64,000 bases of DNA from NCBI RefSeq assembly GCF_003315075.1, contig NZ_QNRJ01000009.1, positions 67,437 to 131,436 on the forward strand, given 5' to 3'. Shown here one piece after another: positions 7,689-15,177 of this stretch (the first letter of the stretch is position 1; each line of letters starts with the position of its first letter). The notes beneath the pieces are model-generated. The model had not been told where the DNA came from, ran no database searches, and saw nothing but the letters and a program-made list of their open reading frames with translations. Made by a program: the position numbers and the translations under genes. Source of the DNA: Rossellomorea aquimaris (lineage in GTDB: Bacteria > Bacillota > Bacilli > Bacillales > Bacillaceae_B).

Positions 7689-8162
7689 ATGGAGCAAGCT
7701 TATTCAGTCGAACGTTCAAGAACCATACAAACAAAATTGGTATTGCCGCCTGACACCAATCATATGCAGACCATATTTGGAGGGAAGGTCCTGTCCTATA
7801 TTGATGAGATTGCGGCACTATCCGCCATGAAACATTCAAGTTCAGTCGTCGTCACGGCATCGATCGACTCGGTGGACTTCTTATCGTCCGCCACGGTCGG
7901 CGACGCTTTAAGCCTGGAGGCATACGTCACTTCCACAGGGAGGACATCAATGGAAGTGTATGTAAAGGTGTACTCTACGAATCTCGTAACGAGTGTCAAA
8001 ACCCTGACGACAGAATCATTCCTTACAATGGTCGCTGTTGATGAAAAGGGAAAACCGAAGCCTGTGCCAAAGGTCATTCCAAAGACGGAAGAAGAAACAA
8101 GGCTCTTTCAAACCGCACCGCTTCGAAAAGAACATCGCAAGAATCGTGCAATGATACTGTAA
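7689..8162 (+). CDS. Acyl-CoA thioesterase, hotdog fold (YkhA-like)
   Basis: A 157-residue cytoplasmic hotdog thioesterase of the YkhA/YciA group, which hydrolyses acyl-CoA to free acid and CoA. The helix motif MQTIFGGKVLSYIDEIAALSA (about residues 26-46) contains the conserved Asn-His (TNHMQ) and Asp positions. It is followed by VVVTASIDSVDFLSSATVGD, typical of the family. GGGAG lies 8 bases before the ATG. It stands alone, controlled by the upstream cobalamin riboswitch. The link between B12 and this enzyme is not explained by neighbouring genes. The acyl substrate cannot be judged from sequence. Confidence 0.88.
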   Translation: MEQAYSVERSRTIQTKLVLPPDTNHMQTIFGGKVLSYIDEIAALSAMKHSSSVVVTASIDSVDFLSSATVGDALSLEAYVTSTGRTSMEVYVKVYSTNLVTSVKTLTTESFLTMVAVDEKGKPKPVPKVIPKTEEETRLFQTAPLRKEHRKNRAMIL

Positions 8163-8194
8163 AGAAATAAGGAAGGGGGATCGTACCCCTTCCT

Positions 8195-9199
8195 TTACTG
8201 CTTTAATGTAAAAAGATCGTTTGAAACTGGGACCGAAGTTTCCTGACTAGTTTCCTCGACTTTTTTCTTCACCTTGATTCCTTCATCTTCAATCAGACCT
8301 TTTCTCAACGTGGAGCTTATCGAATTCACGCATAAAATCAGAACAGCGAATAAAGATAATGGAACAATCACTAGCATTGGTTTCAGAAAAATTTGCTGGA
8401 TATTGATTGCGATGGTCGCAGCCCATTCATTCGTCTCTGAAAAGTATACCGGAATGCTCTCCATGATCCCAAAGTTGGCGATCTTCAGCCCTCCCAAACA
8501 CATGAGAAGTATTCCAAGCTGAATGAGCAAGGCGAGTGTTTGAGACACTTGTTCTGAAAATAACACAATCGAATGCCTTCTGAATTGGGGCAAAAGATGC
8601 TGTTTAAACAGATGAAAACGTCCTGCCCCCATGGTCCTTGAAACCTGGATGAATTCATTGTTCATATAGAGCTTCATTTCCTCCCCTAAATAGATCCCAA
8701 GTGAAGGAATGGTCACCAGGGCGATGGCAATCATTTGAATGAGAAAGTATCGATTGGAAGGGAGTACACCTGATTGAAAGGCACCTTCCAAAGGAATCAA
8801 CAACGCGAAAACGATGATAACAAGAGGAATATACTGAAAAGACTCCCCCATCCCCTTCATGATCCTCCCTAATAATGCTGGTAGGAATGTATACATTACG
8901 GCAAAGAAGAAACCTGACACCATTCGCAAAAGGGCAATGGCGATAGCGGCAAAAATCGTATATTTCGCCCCCACTAACAACAGCAGGAAAAAGTTCCGTC
9001 CCAGCTTATCACTTCCCAAAGGAGGCATTTCACCTGGTGTAAATGGCGGGGCTGCAATTACTCTTCCACTGTCATCCGATAAATAATTGACAACCTCATC
9101 ATAATCAGGGTTAATGATCGGGACAAGAAAGCTTGCCACAATGAACCCCGTAATGATAAATATCGGAAGTGCCAATCGTTTCACCATCCAACTAGACAT
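8195..9199 (-). CDS. OppC/DppC-type ABC transporter permease
   Basis: 334 residues with about six membrane segments. The N-terminal region has the DppC/OppC-like motif HPLGSDKLGRN-type sequence (here PPLGSDKLGRNFFL, about residues 60-73). The EAA-like loop is EFIQVSRTMGAGRFHLFKQHLLPQ (about 183-206), which contacts an ATPase. The start overlaps the end of the partner permease by 8 bp, so the two form one translational unit. No ATPase or substrate-binding protein is adjacent, so the substrate (peptide, nickel or other) is unknown. The C-terminal 35 residues are a hydrophilic extension. Confidence 0.8.
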   Translation of the reverse strand: MSSWMVKRLALPIFIITGFIVASFLVPIINPDYDEVVNYLSDDSGRVIAAPPFTPGEMPPLGSDKLGRNFFLLLLVGAKYTIFAAIAIALLRMVSGFFFAVMYTFLPALLGRIMKGMGESFQYIPLVIIVFALLIPLEGAFQSGVLPSNRYFLIQMIAIALVTIPSLGIYLGEEMKLYMNNEFIQVSRTMGAGRFHLFKQHLLPQFRRHSIVLFSEQVSQTLALLIQLGILLMCLGGLKIANFGIMESIPVYFSETNEWAATIAINIQQIFLKPMLVIVPLSLFAVLILCVNSISSTLRKGLIEDEGIKVKKKVEETSQETSVPVSNDLFTLKQ

Positions 9200-10076
9200 C
9201 CTGCTCCCCTCCTCTTAACCACTTTGATAGAATCATGGAACCTGTGCTAAATACGATAAAGAACGGCACAAATATGAGGAGCATCCCTAAAAAGAACGCG
9301 GCAGGAGAACCGGTTGCCGTACGCAATAACGTTTGCATGAACCCATTGATGTTAAAAAGTAATTCAATGATTAATAGATTCGAGAGCATCAACAGAAAGA
9401 TCGGTTTCAGGTGGAAGAAGAAATGAACCCACACATTACGAAACAAATGATGCCAAACCGTATAGGACTTCCTGAACCCTTTGGAATATGAAAACTCTAC
9501 ATATGGCTTACTCTCTTCCTCTTTTAACTGAAATAGGAATTGTTTAAGCAGGAAGACGATGGGCAGGACCGATAAACATAGTATTGGTAAAAAGTAAATT
9601 CTCTCTTCACCTAAAGCGTAAATATCAAATACTAGAATATTGGTTTGTTTAAATAGCCAAATGATAAAAAGTTGAAATAATACCACGATGAATACATCTG
9701 GTAAAGCATCCAGCACATCTACTATTCTCTCAGAGAAACGATACGCCTTTCGTGGCAGCAACATGAGAATATAGCTAAACAAAACAGCCAGGCAAATCGC
9801 CACAAAAAAGGAACTGAATAAAATGATGAAGGAATAGAAGTAGGTATTTGAGAAAACCTCGGTAATGGGATATTGCTTATCTCCCTCTCCCCAATAAATA
9901 TAAATGGAAGAAGGATTCATGATTTCGGTTAAAGTCTGTTGCAATCGTTGAACATAGGCAGCCACATTAATCACAAGTTCAGTATCATAAGCCAAAAGTG
10001 AGCCTATTCCACTAAGCAAGTACAGCCCTAGCACCACAATGACAAAATGAAAGGGAGTTTCAATCACCCTTTTCAT
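9192..10076 (-). CDS. OppB/DppB-type ABC transporter permease
   Basis: 294 residues with about six membrane segments. A large extracytoplasmic loop follows the first segment (about residues 35-80). The EAA-like region SYSKGFRKSYTVWHHLFRNVW (about 200-220) and the ending LRGGEQDV are permease-like, but more divergent than true OppB. The ATG at 10076 is chosen because GGAGGG lies 6 bases upstream; the longer reading begins inside an unrelated segment. It is the first gene of a two-permease operon without ATPase or binding protein. Confidence 0.75.
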   Translation of the reverse strand: MKRVIETPFHFVIVVLGLYLLSGIGSLLAYDTELVINVAAYVQRLQQTLTEIMNPSSIYIYWGEGDKQYPITEVFSNTYFYSFIILFSSFFVAICLAVLFSYILMLLPRKAYRFSERIVDVLDALPDVFIVVLFQLFIIWLFKQTNILVFDIYALGEERIYFLPILCLSVLPIVFLLKQFLFQLKEEESKPYVEFSYSKGFRKSYTVWHHLFRNVWVHFFFHLKPIFLLMLSNLLIIELLFNINGFMQTLLRTATGSPAAFFLGMLLIFVPFFIVFSTGSMILSKWLRGGEQDV

Positions 10077-10190
10077 ACAATCCCTCCATAATATTTCCAA
10101 TTTGATACATTTTTTCTAAATTCATGTTACAATAATGTAATGTAATTGTAAACACTATTCTGAAAACGAATACAAGAAGGTGGTTCTATA

Positions 10191-10772
10191 ATGAAGGCGA
10201 AATTTTTATTGTTTGGTTTAGGTATGTCGATATTACTGGGTCTATTAACCGGTTGCCGGGTTGTTTTCACGGAGGAAGCAAGCTTGAAAGAAGAAAAGCC
10301 GGTGAAACCTCAAAAGGTGATGTTGAACGCATCCGTCACGTTAAAATCCCAGAAGATCATTATCAGGGGTGATTCGAGTCTTCCTTCAGGCTCTGTTTTG
10401 TATGTGATGCTTAAACCCTACGACGAAAATGCTACACGTGAAGAAATCGAGCCCTACCTGGTGGAACCTGATGACGTAGCCGTTACTTCGGAGGTTGCGA
10501 AGGTAGATAAGGAAGGATCGATTGAATTAACCGTCCTGAAAAGGCCTGATCCCTCTCAAAGGTACCGCCTGGATCTTATGTTCATTCCGGATAAGCAGCC
10601 TAAGGACATCAAGCTCGGAGAAAACCTCAAAAACAACGAAAGCTATACAAAGATCCAAGAAAATGGGAAAACACTCTCCGGACTACTACTACATGTGAAT
10701 ATCTTTAAAGAGGACGAATTTTTCGGTGACAATATTACAATGGACTTCATACCGAAACAGAATCGTGAGTGA
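10191..10772 (+). CDS. Hypothetical lipoprotein
   Basis: 193 residues beginning MKAKFLLFGLGMSILLGLLTGC: a lipoprotein signal with lipobox LLTGC (Cys22). The mature part is hydrophilic, with a beta-rich pattern (VMLNASVTLKSQKIIIRGDS, later GSVLYVMLKPYDENA). It should be anchored on the outer face of the membrane. AAGGTGG precedes the ATG. It is divergent from the permease pair, sharing a 114-bp intergenic region. I recognise no family; the short beta strands suggest a small Ig-like or Big-type fold, which is only a guess. Confidence 0.75.
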   Translation: MKAKFLLFGLGMSILLGLLTGCRVVFTEEASLKEEKPVKPQKVMLNASVTLKSQKIIIRGDSSLPSGSVLYVMLKPYDENATREEIEPYLVEPDDVAVTSEVAKVDKEGSIELTVLKRPDPSQRYRLDLMFIPDKQPKDIKLGENLKNNESYTKIQENGKTLSGLLLHVNIFKEDEFFGDNITMDFIPKQNRE

Positions 10773-10889
10773 TATTTGATATTGCTAGAATGGAGAGTGG
10801 ATTTAACACCGGTCTCTTTTTATATCGTGAAACTTCTTCCACCATTGTCCGTATGAATAGTATCAGTAAAAAAAGGAAGAGGGATAAAG

Positions 10890-11552
10890 TTGAAAAGGAA
10901 TTTTGTCTTACTGGACTTATTGATTTATGTAGCACTACCACTTTTCGTATGGAATATCATGAGGGATTACATTGGAGATTATTATGCCATGCTCCTCTCC
11001 TCTGTTCCAGGAATCATCTATACCGTTTATCGTTTTATCCAAATGAAGAAAGTAAATACGTTTGGTTTGTTCATTTTAATCACACTGATTGTCGGTACTC
11101 TGATTGACGTACTGGCTGGTTCCTCCATCCAACTTCTATGGAATAATGTATACTATGCCGCTGCTTTAAGTTTATTTTTCTTCATCACCATGTTGTTACG
11201 AAAACCGATTTCCCTTTTCTTCGGACTTGACTTCGCAGAACTTCAAGGATACGACCGTACCTTTAGTAAGCGTCTCTACTATAAAAAGCCTCTTTATCGA
11301 ATCTTTCAATTAATCACGCTATGTTTTGCCTTAAGAAGTGGGATTCTGGCAATTGTTAAAGCATGGCTTATCCTGGAGTACGGGGTTGAAGCATTCGATA
11401 AAGGGATTATACTCCGCCAAGCCTTTAGCTGGATCATGACCGGGATTACCGTGGCTGGTTTTATTTATATCGGGAAAATCATACAGGATTCCCCCCAATT
11501 GGTGAAAGAAGTGCAGATTGAACTGGATGAGGAAGAGAGAAGATCTGTTTAG
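10890..11552 (+). CDS. VC0807-family-like integral membrane protein
   Basis: 220 residues with about six membrane segments, beginning with a TTG start behind AGGAAGAGGG. The opening LLDLLIYVALPLFVWN and the middle AELQGYDRTFSKRLYYKKPLYR resemble the VC0807/DUF3159-type membrane proteins annotated in Bacillus. No catalytic motif is visible. The ending is acidic (IELDEEERRSV). It follows the lipoprotein gene by 117 bp on the same strand. Function is unknown. Confidence 0.7.
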   Translation: MKRNFVLLDLLIYVALPLFVWNIMRDYIGDYYAMLLSSVPGIIYTVYRFIQMKKVNTFGLFILITLIVGTLIDVLAGSSIQLLWNNVYYAAALSLFFFITMLLRKPISLFFGLDFAELQGYDRTFSKRLYYKKPLYRIFQLITLCFALRSGILAIVKAWLILEYGVEAFDKGIILRQAFSWIMTGITVAGFIYIGKIIQDSPQLVKEVQIELDEEERRSV

Positions 11553-11674
11553 TAACGCAGTTTCTATTGGATTTGGATGTTATTGCCTTCAGACCTCCGT
11601 CTTGTCCCCCATCTATAGAACATACAAAGATATTTCCCTATAATGATAAATAAACTGTTCACTCGGGGTGTACT

Positions 11675-11842
11675 ATGATTGAAGGTAAATTAATTAAATT
11701 TCATCGAGAAGATTCGGGGTTGACTCAGGAGCAGCTTGCAAATGGGATCTGCTCCACCACCCGTCTAAGTAAGAAAGAGGCATACGATTCGAGGCGATTT
11801 GATCGAGGTTCAACCAGATCACATCAGCTTAAAAGCTGGTGA
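11675..11842 (+). pseudogene. Remnant of an XRE-type helix-turn-helix regulator
   Basis: The frame starts MIEGKLIKFHREDSGLTQEQ and reads as the first helices of an XRE/Cro helix-turn-helix (GLTQEQLANGICSTTRLSK). It then runs into unrelated sequence and stops after 55 codons, so recognition helix and effector domain are lost. The opening is like the long TPR-containing XRE regulators of Bacillaceae, which is an inference from a short stretch. It is joined directly to the tail of a different gene (11769-11894), which indicates an internal deletion. Confidence 0.6.
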
Positions 11843-11894
11843 CTCTGTCTTTTTCGTAAGGATTCAACAAATCGTCTCCATAATGCCTGTGTAA
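11769..11894 (+). pseudogene. C-terminal remnant of a DUF2642-like protein
   Basis: In a frame different from the preceding helix-turn-helix fragment, the sequence encodes TIRGDLIEVQPDHISLKAGD followed by VFFVRIQQIVSIMPV and a stop. The pattern (RG.L..V.PDH....., then F.VRIQQIVWIMP) matches the end of YuzF/DUF2642 spore-associated proteins. The first half is missing and no start codon is available. The two fragments therefore mark a deletion that fused the start of one gene to the end of another. Confidence 0.55.
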
Positions 11895-11984
11895 ATAGTC
11901 CATTGTTAGTAAGTAAAACCGATAATCTTGGGTTCAACTTCCCTTCCCTCCGACATATACTATCCTGAGAGGAGGCATGACAGA

Positions 11985-12170
11985 ATGGATCGTTTTATCC
12001 TTTTATTAGTAGCAGGTATTTTATCAGGATTTGCATTGTTGAAAGCTCCTTTAGCAGGTACTTTTTTAGCGAGCATTGCCCCGGTAACGAACATCATTGG
12101 CATATTGGCAATTCTCATATTCTCTCTTTTCCTTATATATAAAGGCGTTATGGAAATACTCGGCAAGTAA
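11985..12170 (+). CDS. Small two-helix membrane protein, 61 aa
   Basis: The protein MDRFILLLVAGILSGFALLK... has two membrane segments (about residues 3-19 and 32-54) joined by a short loop, and ends KGVMEILGK. GGAGG lies 9 bases before the ATG at 11985, which is preferred to a longer reading from 11928 with no ribosome binding site. A terminator follows at once, so it is a complete single-gene unit. Function is unknown. Confidence 0.65.
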   Translation: MDRFILLLVAGILSGFALLKAPLAGTFLASIAPVTNIIGILAILIFSLFLIYKGVMEILGK

Positions 12171-12177
12171 AGATATT

Positions 12178-12205
12178 GACTCAGATTTTTTCTGAGTCTT
12201 TTTTT
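12178..12205 (+). terminator. Terminator after the small membrane protein gene
   Basis: GACTCAGA-TTTT-TCTGAGTC is followed by seven T residues. Confidence 0.85.
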
Positions 12206-12212
12206 ATGCTCA

Positions 12213-12726
12213 TTATTCAAACCAGATGTTCAGTAGTTTTTGATATCTTTCATGATCGATTTCCTCTTTCTCCATCTCTCCATCCTTCCATTGTGTAAAG
12301 GACGTATCGGTTAACGTTACATTTCCGTTATCAGTCCGTTTTGTCAGCAATGGATGCTTGTTAAAAGGGGAACCTGAATGTGTGGAAATAATTGTTTGAA
12401 TGTCATTCAATTGAGTGACATCCTTTATGGGGTCCCCCGAATCGAAAGCATATCCGGTTCTCCATTCCGAATGCTTATGCTTTAATTTCATTTCAAAAAT
12501 ATAATCTCCATGGGGACTGTCGGCCTCTTTAACTCTAAACTCCCCATTTGAAGTAACGACCGCTTCTCCCGATAATGGTACTGGTTTTAACGGGAGATTT
12601 CCTCCAAACCCCGTATCAATTACATATGCTGTATCTTTATGTGTGACTAAAATGACCACGTGGGTTCTTCCTAACGTCTGGTACTGCTCTTTATCATGAT
12701 CGTAAACGACTCCACGTATGACATTG
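12213..12726 (-). pseudogene. Arylamine N-acetyltransferase, 5'-truncated
   Basis: Homology to arylamine N-acetyltransferases runs from RGVVYDHDKEQ through GRTHVVILV, YVIDTGFGGNLPLKPVPL and GDYIFEMKLKHKH to the normal C-terminus. The catalytic His (GRTHV) and Asp (IDTGFGG) are present. The first 85-90 residues, including the catalytic Cys motif (RGG.C.E.N), are missing. Homology begins exactly where the upstream ferredoxin-reductase-like gene ends; the nominal start at 12809 only reads that gene in another frame. A deletion is the simplest explanation. The fragment cannot be an active acetyltransferase. Confidence 0.8.
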
Positions 12727-13680
12727 TCACAACTGAATTCGCAACTTCCCAGACTGTGCACGGGATACACATGACAAAATGGAACGATGTCCATTCCGTT
12801 CTTCCTCACTCAAAAAGGAATCAGCATGATCCACTTTCCCCTCTAATACTTTTAATTCACACGTTCCGCACCGGCCAGCCCGGCAGGAATAGGGAGCCTT
12901 GATCCCTGACTTAAGCAGTGCCTCTAACAAAGTCTCTTTTTCTGAAACAGGAACGATTTGACCATTCGTTAATTCCACTTGAAATCTTCTGCGTATTAAT
13001 GACCGTGGATGGGTGAATCGCTCGTAATGAATACTCGATGAAGGATATCCGTTCTCAAGGGCACTCCTCGTAAACTCTTCGATAAATGAAGGGGGCCCAC
13101 AGAAGTATACGTGGGTTCCCACTCTGTGTTCCCAAAGACTTGCATCTGTTAATCTCTTTTCTTTTGAAAAATAAAAGTGAGTCTGCTCAGGATAGGTTTC
13201 CGATAGAAAGGAGTAAAAAGGGCAAGCCTCTCTCGATTTCACTGCATAATGGAGTTCGAAGGTCCGTCCCTCCTCCTTAAGCTCTGCCATCATGGACATG
13301 TAAGGGGTAATACCGATTCCCGCGGCATAGAATACATGATGTTTTGCTTTAAAGCTCAGTGGGAAATGATTTTGTGGATATCCCACTCGTAAGGTATCCC
13401 CCACCTTCATCCGTTCATGCCAATACAGAGATCCTCCCTGGGAAGATTCATTTAGAAGGATGGCGATTTGATAGGCGGCTGTTCGACCAGGTGGATTCGT
13501 TAAGGAATACGACCTGGCAATGGTTTGTCCATCCTCCTCAACATATGTAGTGATATGGGATCCCCCGCTAAAATAAGGAAGGGGCTCGTTATGTTTATGA
13601 ACAAGCGTATACCTTTTAACATGAGGGGTTTCCTGATGAATGGACCTGACTTGGACGGGGATGGTTTTATGTAGATTCAC
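12727..13680 (-). CDS. PDR/VanB-type reductase of the N-demethylase system
   Basis: 317 residues in three domains: an FMN/FAD domain (TIARSYSLTNPPG, about 53-65), an NAD(P)H domain (YAAGIGITPYMSMMAEL, about 114-130), and a C-terminal plant-type 2Fe-2S domain (PYSCRAGRCGTCELKV, about 270-285, and SILSCVS). It passes electrons from NAD(P)H to the haem oxygenase subunit encoded two genes upstream. The GTG start overlaps the previous stop (GTGA), so the three genes form one translational unit. The stop lies at the fusion with the truncated acetyltransferase. The reductase itself looks complete. Confidence 0.82.
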   Translation of the reverse strand: MNLHKTIPVQVRSIHQETPHVKRYTLVHKHNEPLPYFSGGSHITTYVEEDGQTIARSYSLTNPPGRTAAYQIAILLNESSQGGSLYWHERMKVGDTLRVGYPQNHFPLSFKAKHHVFYAAGIGITPYMSMMAELKEEGRTFELHYAVKSREACPFYSFLSETYPEQTHFYFSKEKRLTDASLWEHRVGTHVYFCGPPSFIEEFTRSALENGYPSSSIHYERFTHPRSLIRRRFQVELTNGQIVPVSEKETLLEALLKSGIKAPYSCRAGRCGTCELKVLEGKVDHADSFLSEEERNGHRSILSCVSRAQSGKLRIQL

Positions 13681-14165
13681 CTATGATCACTCCCCGTTTC
13701 CAAGGTAGCGTAACCGAGGTATGACTCTCGTAATGGAGAGTAATGATCGGAAACGGACAGCTTTAAGTGACAATGGAAACAGGTCGTCGGGAGTTTACCC
13801 AAATCCTCGCTACTCATCTTTGTTTTCTGATGGCATTTGCAACAGAATACATCGATCATTCTGACACCATGACCAATAAACTGCGCTTCCTCTTCAGAAA
13901 AACCACATTCCACAGCCAGGTGTTTGACATCTTCGAGCTTACTCCACTCCATTGCTACATATAGAAAACTGCCCATCCTCTGATGTTTCAACCACAGTGA
14001 AATATCGGTTTCTTCCTTTTCACCAAGATACACCACTTCAAAGGAGATATTCTCCTTCATCACTTTTTTGATGATGGGAGTCAGTCGCTCCAACCCCTTA
14101 TTATCACCACAAAATAAATACTTTCGTTTGCTCGTGACGAACACTGGCTGTTTCTCGGTCTTCAT
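13677..14165 (-). CDS. DmmA-family subunit of dimethylamine monooxygenase
   Basis: 162 residues. The N-terminal part (KRKYLFCGDNKGLERLTP) is followed by a C-terminal zinc-ribbon-like region, CCKCHQK and CFHCHLKLSVSDHYSP, with four Cys residues in two pairs at about 107-134. This arrangement matches the DmmA family found with DUF3445 haem N-demethylases. It overlaps both neighbours by 4 bp (ATGA and GTGA), as expected of subunits made in fixed ratio. Its exact role in the complex is not established from sequence. Confidence 0.75.
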   Translation of the reverse strand: MKTEKQPVFVTSKRKYLFCGDNKGLERLTPIIKKVMKENISFEVVYLGEKEETDISLWLKHQRMGSFLYVAMEWSKLEDVKHLAVECGFSEEEAQFIGHGVRMIDVFCCKCHQKTKMSSEDLGKLPTTCFHCHLKLSVSDHYSPLRESYLGYATLETGSDHR

Positions 14166-15100
14166 TTCATCACCCGCTTATCATTCAAAAATTCGACAAC
14201 CTCTTCTTTAAAAAGGGAAAGCCCTTTGTAATCGGAGATATGTGGAGGAAGCTCCTGCAGGATTTGAAAAAACTCTTCGGTCCACACCGGATTTCGAGTG
14301 AACTTTTCCAGTGAGAGAAGGTGGGTATGAATCGTGAATAGTAATCCGTTCGAGCCCGGTAAACGGAACAGTTTCTGCACCTCTACCCTCAAATGAACGA
14401 ATCCGCCTACATTTTCTCCCGTAACTGCCCTTCTATCCTTCCCCCACTGATTGAAGGTTTCAAGTGAAGTATCCAAGCGATCCCCCGCCATTAACGACCA
14501 GTTCCGCCTGACCCAAGGGTCCCCTGCTTCCATACGCATTAAAAACGTCAGAATTCGCTGATCTAATCCCTCTTCCTTAAATCCCGGGATCGGCTTATGA
14601 ATTTCCTTAAAATTCATTCCTGCATTAAAAGCAAGGGACCAATTGGCAGGAAAACAAAGCTGCCCCGCATCCAAATATAAATCCCCGTCCCGCTGCATCA
14701 TCAAAATCATGTCCTCTTGCACATGCCGACCGATAAAATCGAGTGGCTCCATGGATAAAGTGGATTCATCCCCGAGTATAAAAGTTTGTTGTTCATTTAG
14801 AATGTGATTGCGGAATGTCCATTTCCCTTCATTTTTTTCAAGGGAAAACTGTTGAGGATAATACGTAGTGAGATGTTGAATGACCACCTCTGTTATTTCC
14901 CATTGAGCTTTCAAGGTATGCCGCCGGGACTGAAAGCACCGCTCGGGATGCTGCGTAAGCAGTTCCCGTTTAAGCCTGACTTCTTCTTGATAAGACGATG
15001 TAACCTCCACACTGCTCTGTTCCTCCAAAGGAACCGAATTATTCGAGTACCGATACACATCACCCTTAAAGGGATAAGGAAACGAATCCACTCTCACCAT
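14162..15100 (-). CDS. Haem-dependent oxidative N-demethylase, alpha-type subunit (DUF3445)
   Basis: 312 residues of the DUF3445 family, the haem-binding catalytic subunit that oxidatively removes a methyl group from secondary amines such as dimethylamine. Characteristic stretches are DLYLDAGQLCFPANWSLAFN, IHKPIPGF, and RNWSLMAGDRLDT. I chose the ATG at 15100, behind AAAGGTG. The frame remains open to 15163 but that part lies within an intergenic repeat. It heads a tightly overlapping operon with the DmmA-like and reductase genes. The true amine substrate in this organism is unknown. Confidence 0.8.
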   Translation of the reverse strand: MVRVDSFPYPFKGDVYRYSNNSVPLEEQSSVEVTSSYQEEVRLKRELLTQHPERCFQSRRHTLKAQWEITEVVIQHLTTYYPQQFSLEKNEGKWTFRNHILNEQQTFILGDESTLSMEPLDFIGRHVQEDMILMMQRDGDLYLDAGQLCFPANWSLAFNAGMNFKEIHKPIPGFKEEGLDQRILTFLMRMEAGDPWVRRNWSLMAGDRLDTSLETFNQWGKDRRAVTGENVGGFVHLRVEVQKLFRLPGSNGLLFTIHTHLLSLEKFTRNPVWTEEFFQILQELPPHISDYKGLSLFKEEVVEFLNDKRVMK

Positions 15101-15147
15101 ACAACCACACCTTTGTCCGAAAATTCTTACTTTTATTTTATCCCATG

Positions 15148-15177
15148 GAGGGACGGACCTCAAGAGGTCCGTCCCTC
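15148..15177. repeat. Gene-end inverted repeat R1 (short form)
   Basis: GAGGGACGGACCT and AGGTCCGTCCCTC form a near-perfect hairpin with a 4-nt loop. The repeat overlaps the stop codon of the sporulenol cyclase gene. It belongs to the family also seen at 13 other positions in this window. Confidence 0.9.

Noticed and set aside
12213..12809. Intact 198-residue arylamine N-acetyltransferase
   Set aside because: The first 28 residues read the reductase gene in another frame and the catalytic Cys segment is absent, so it is treated as a remnant.
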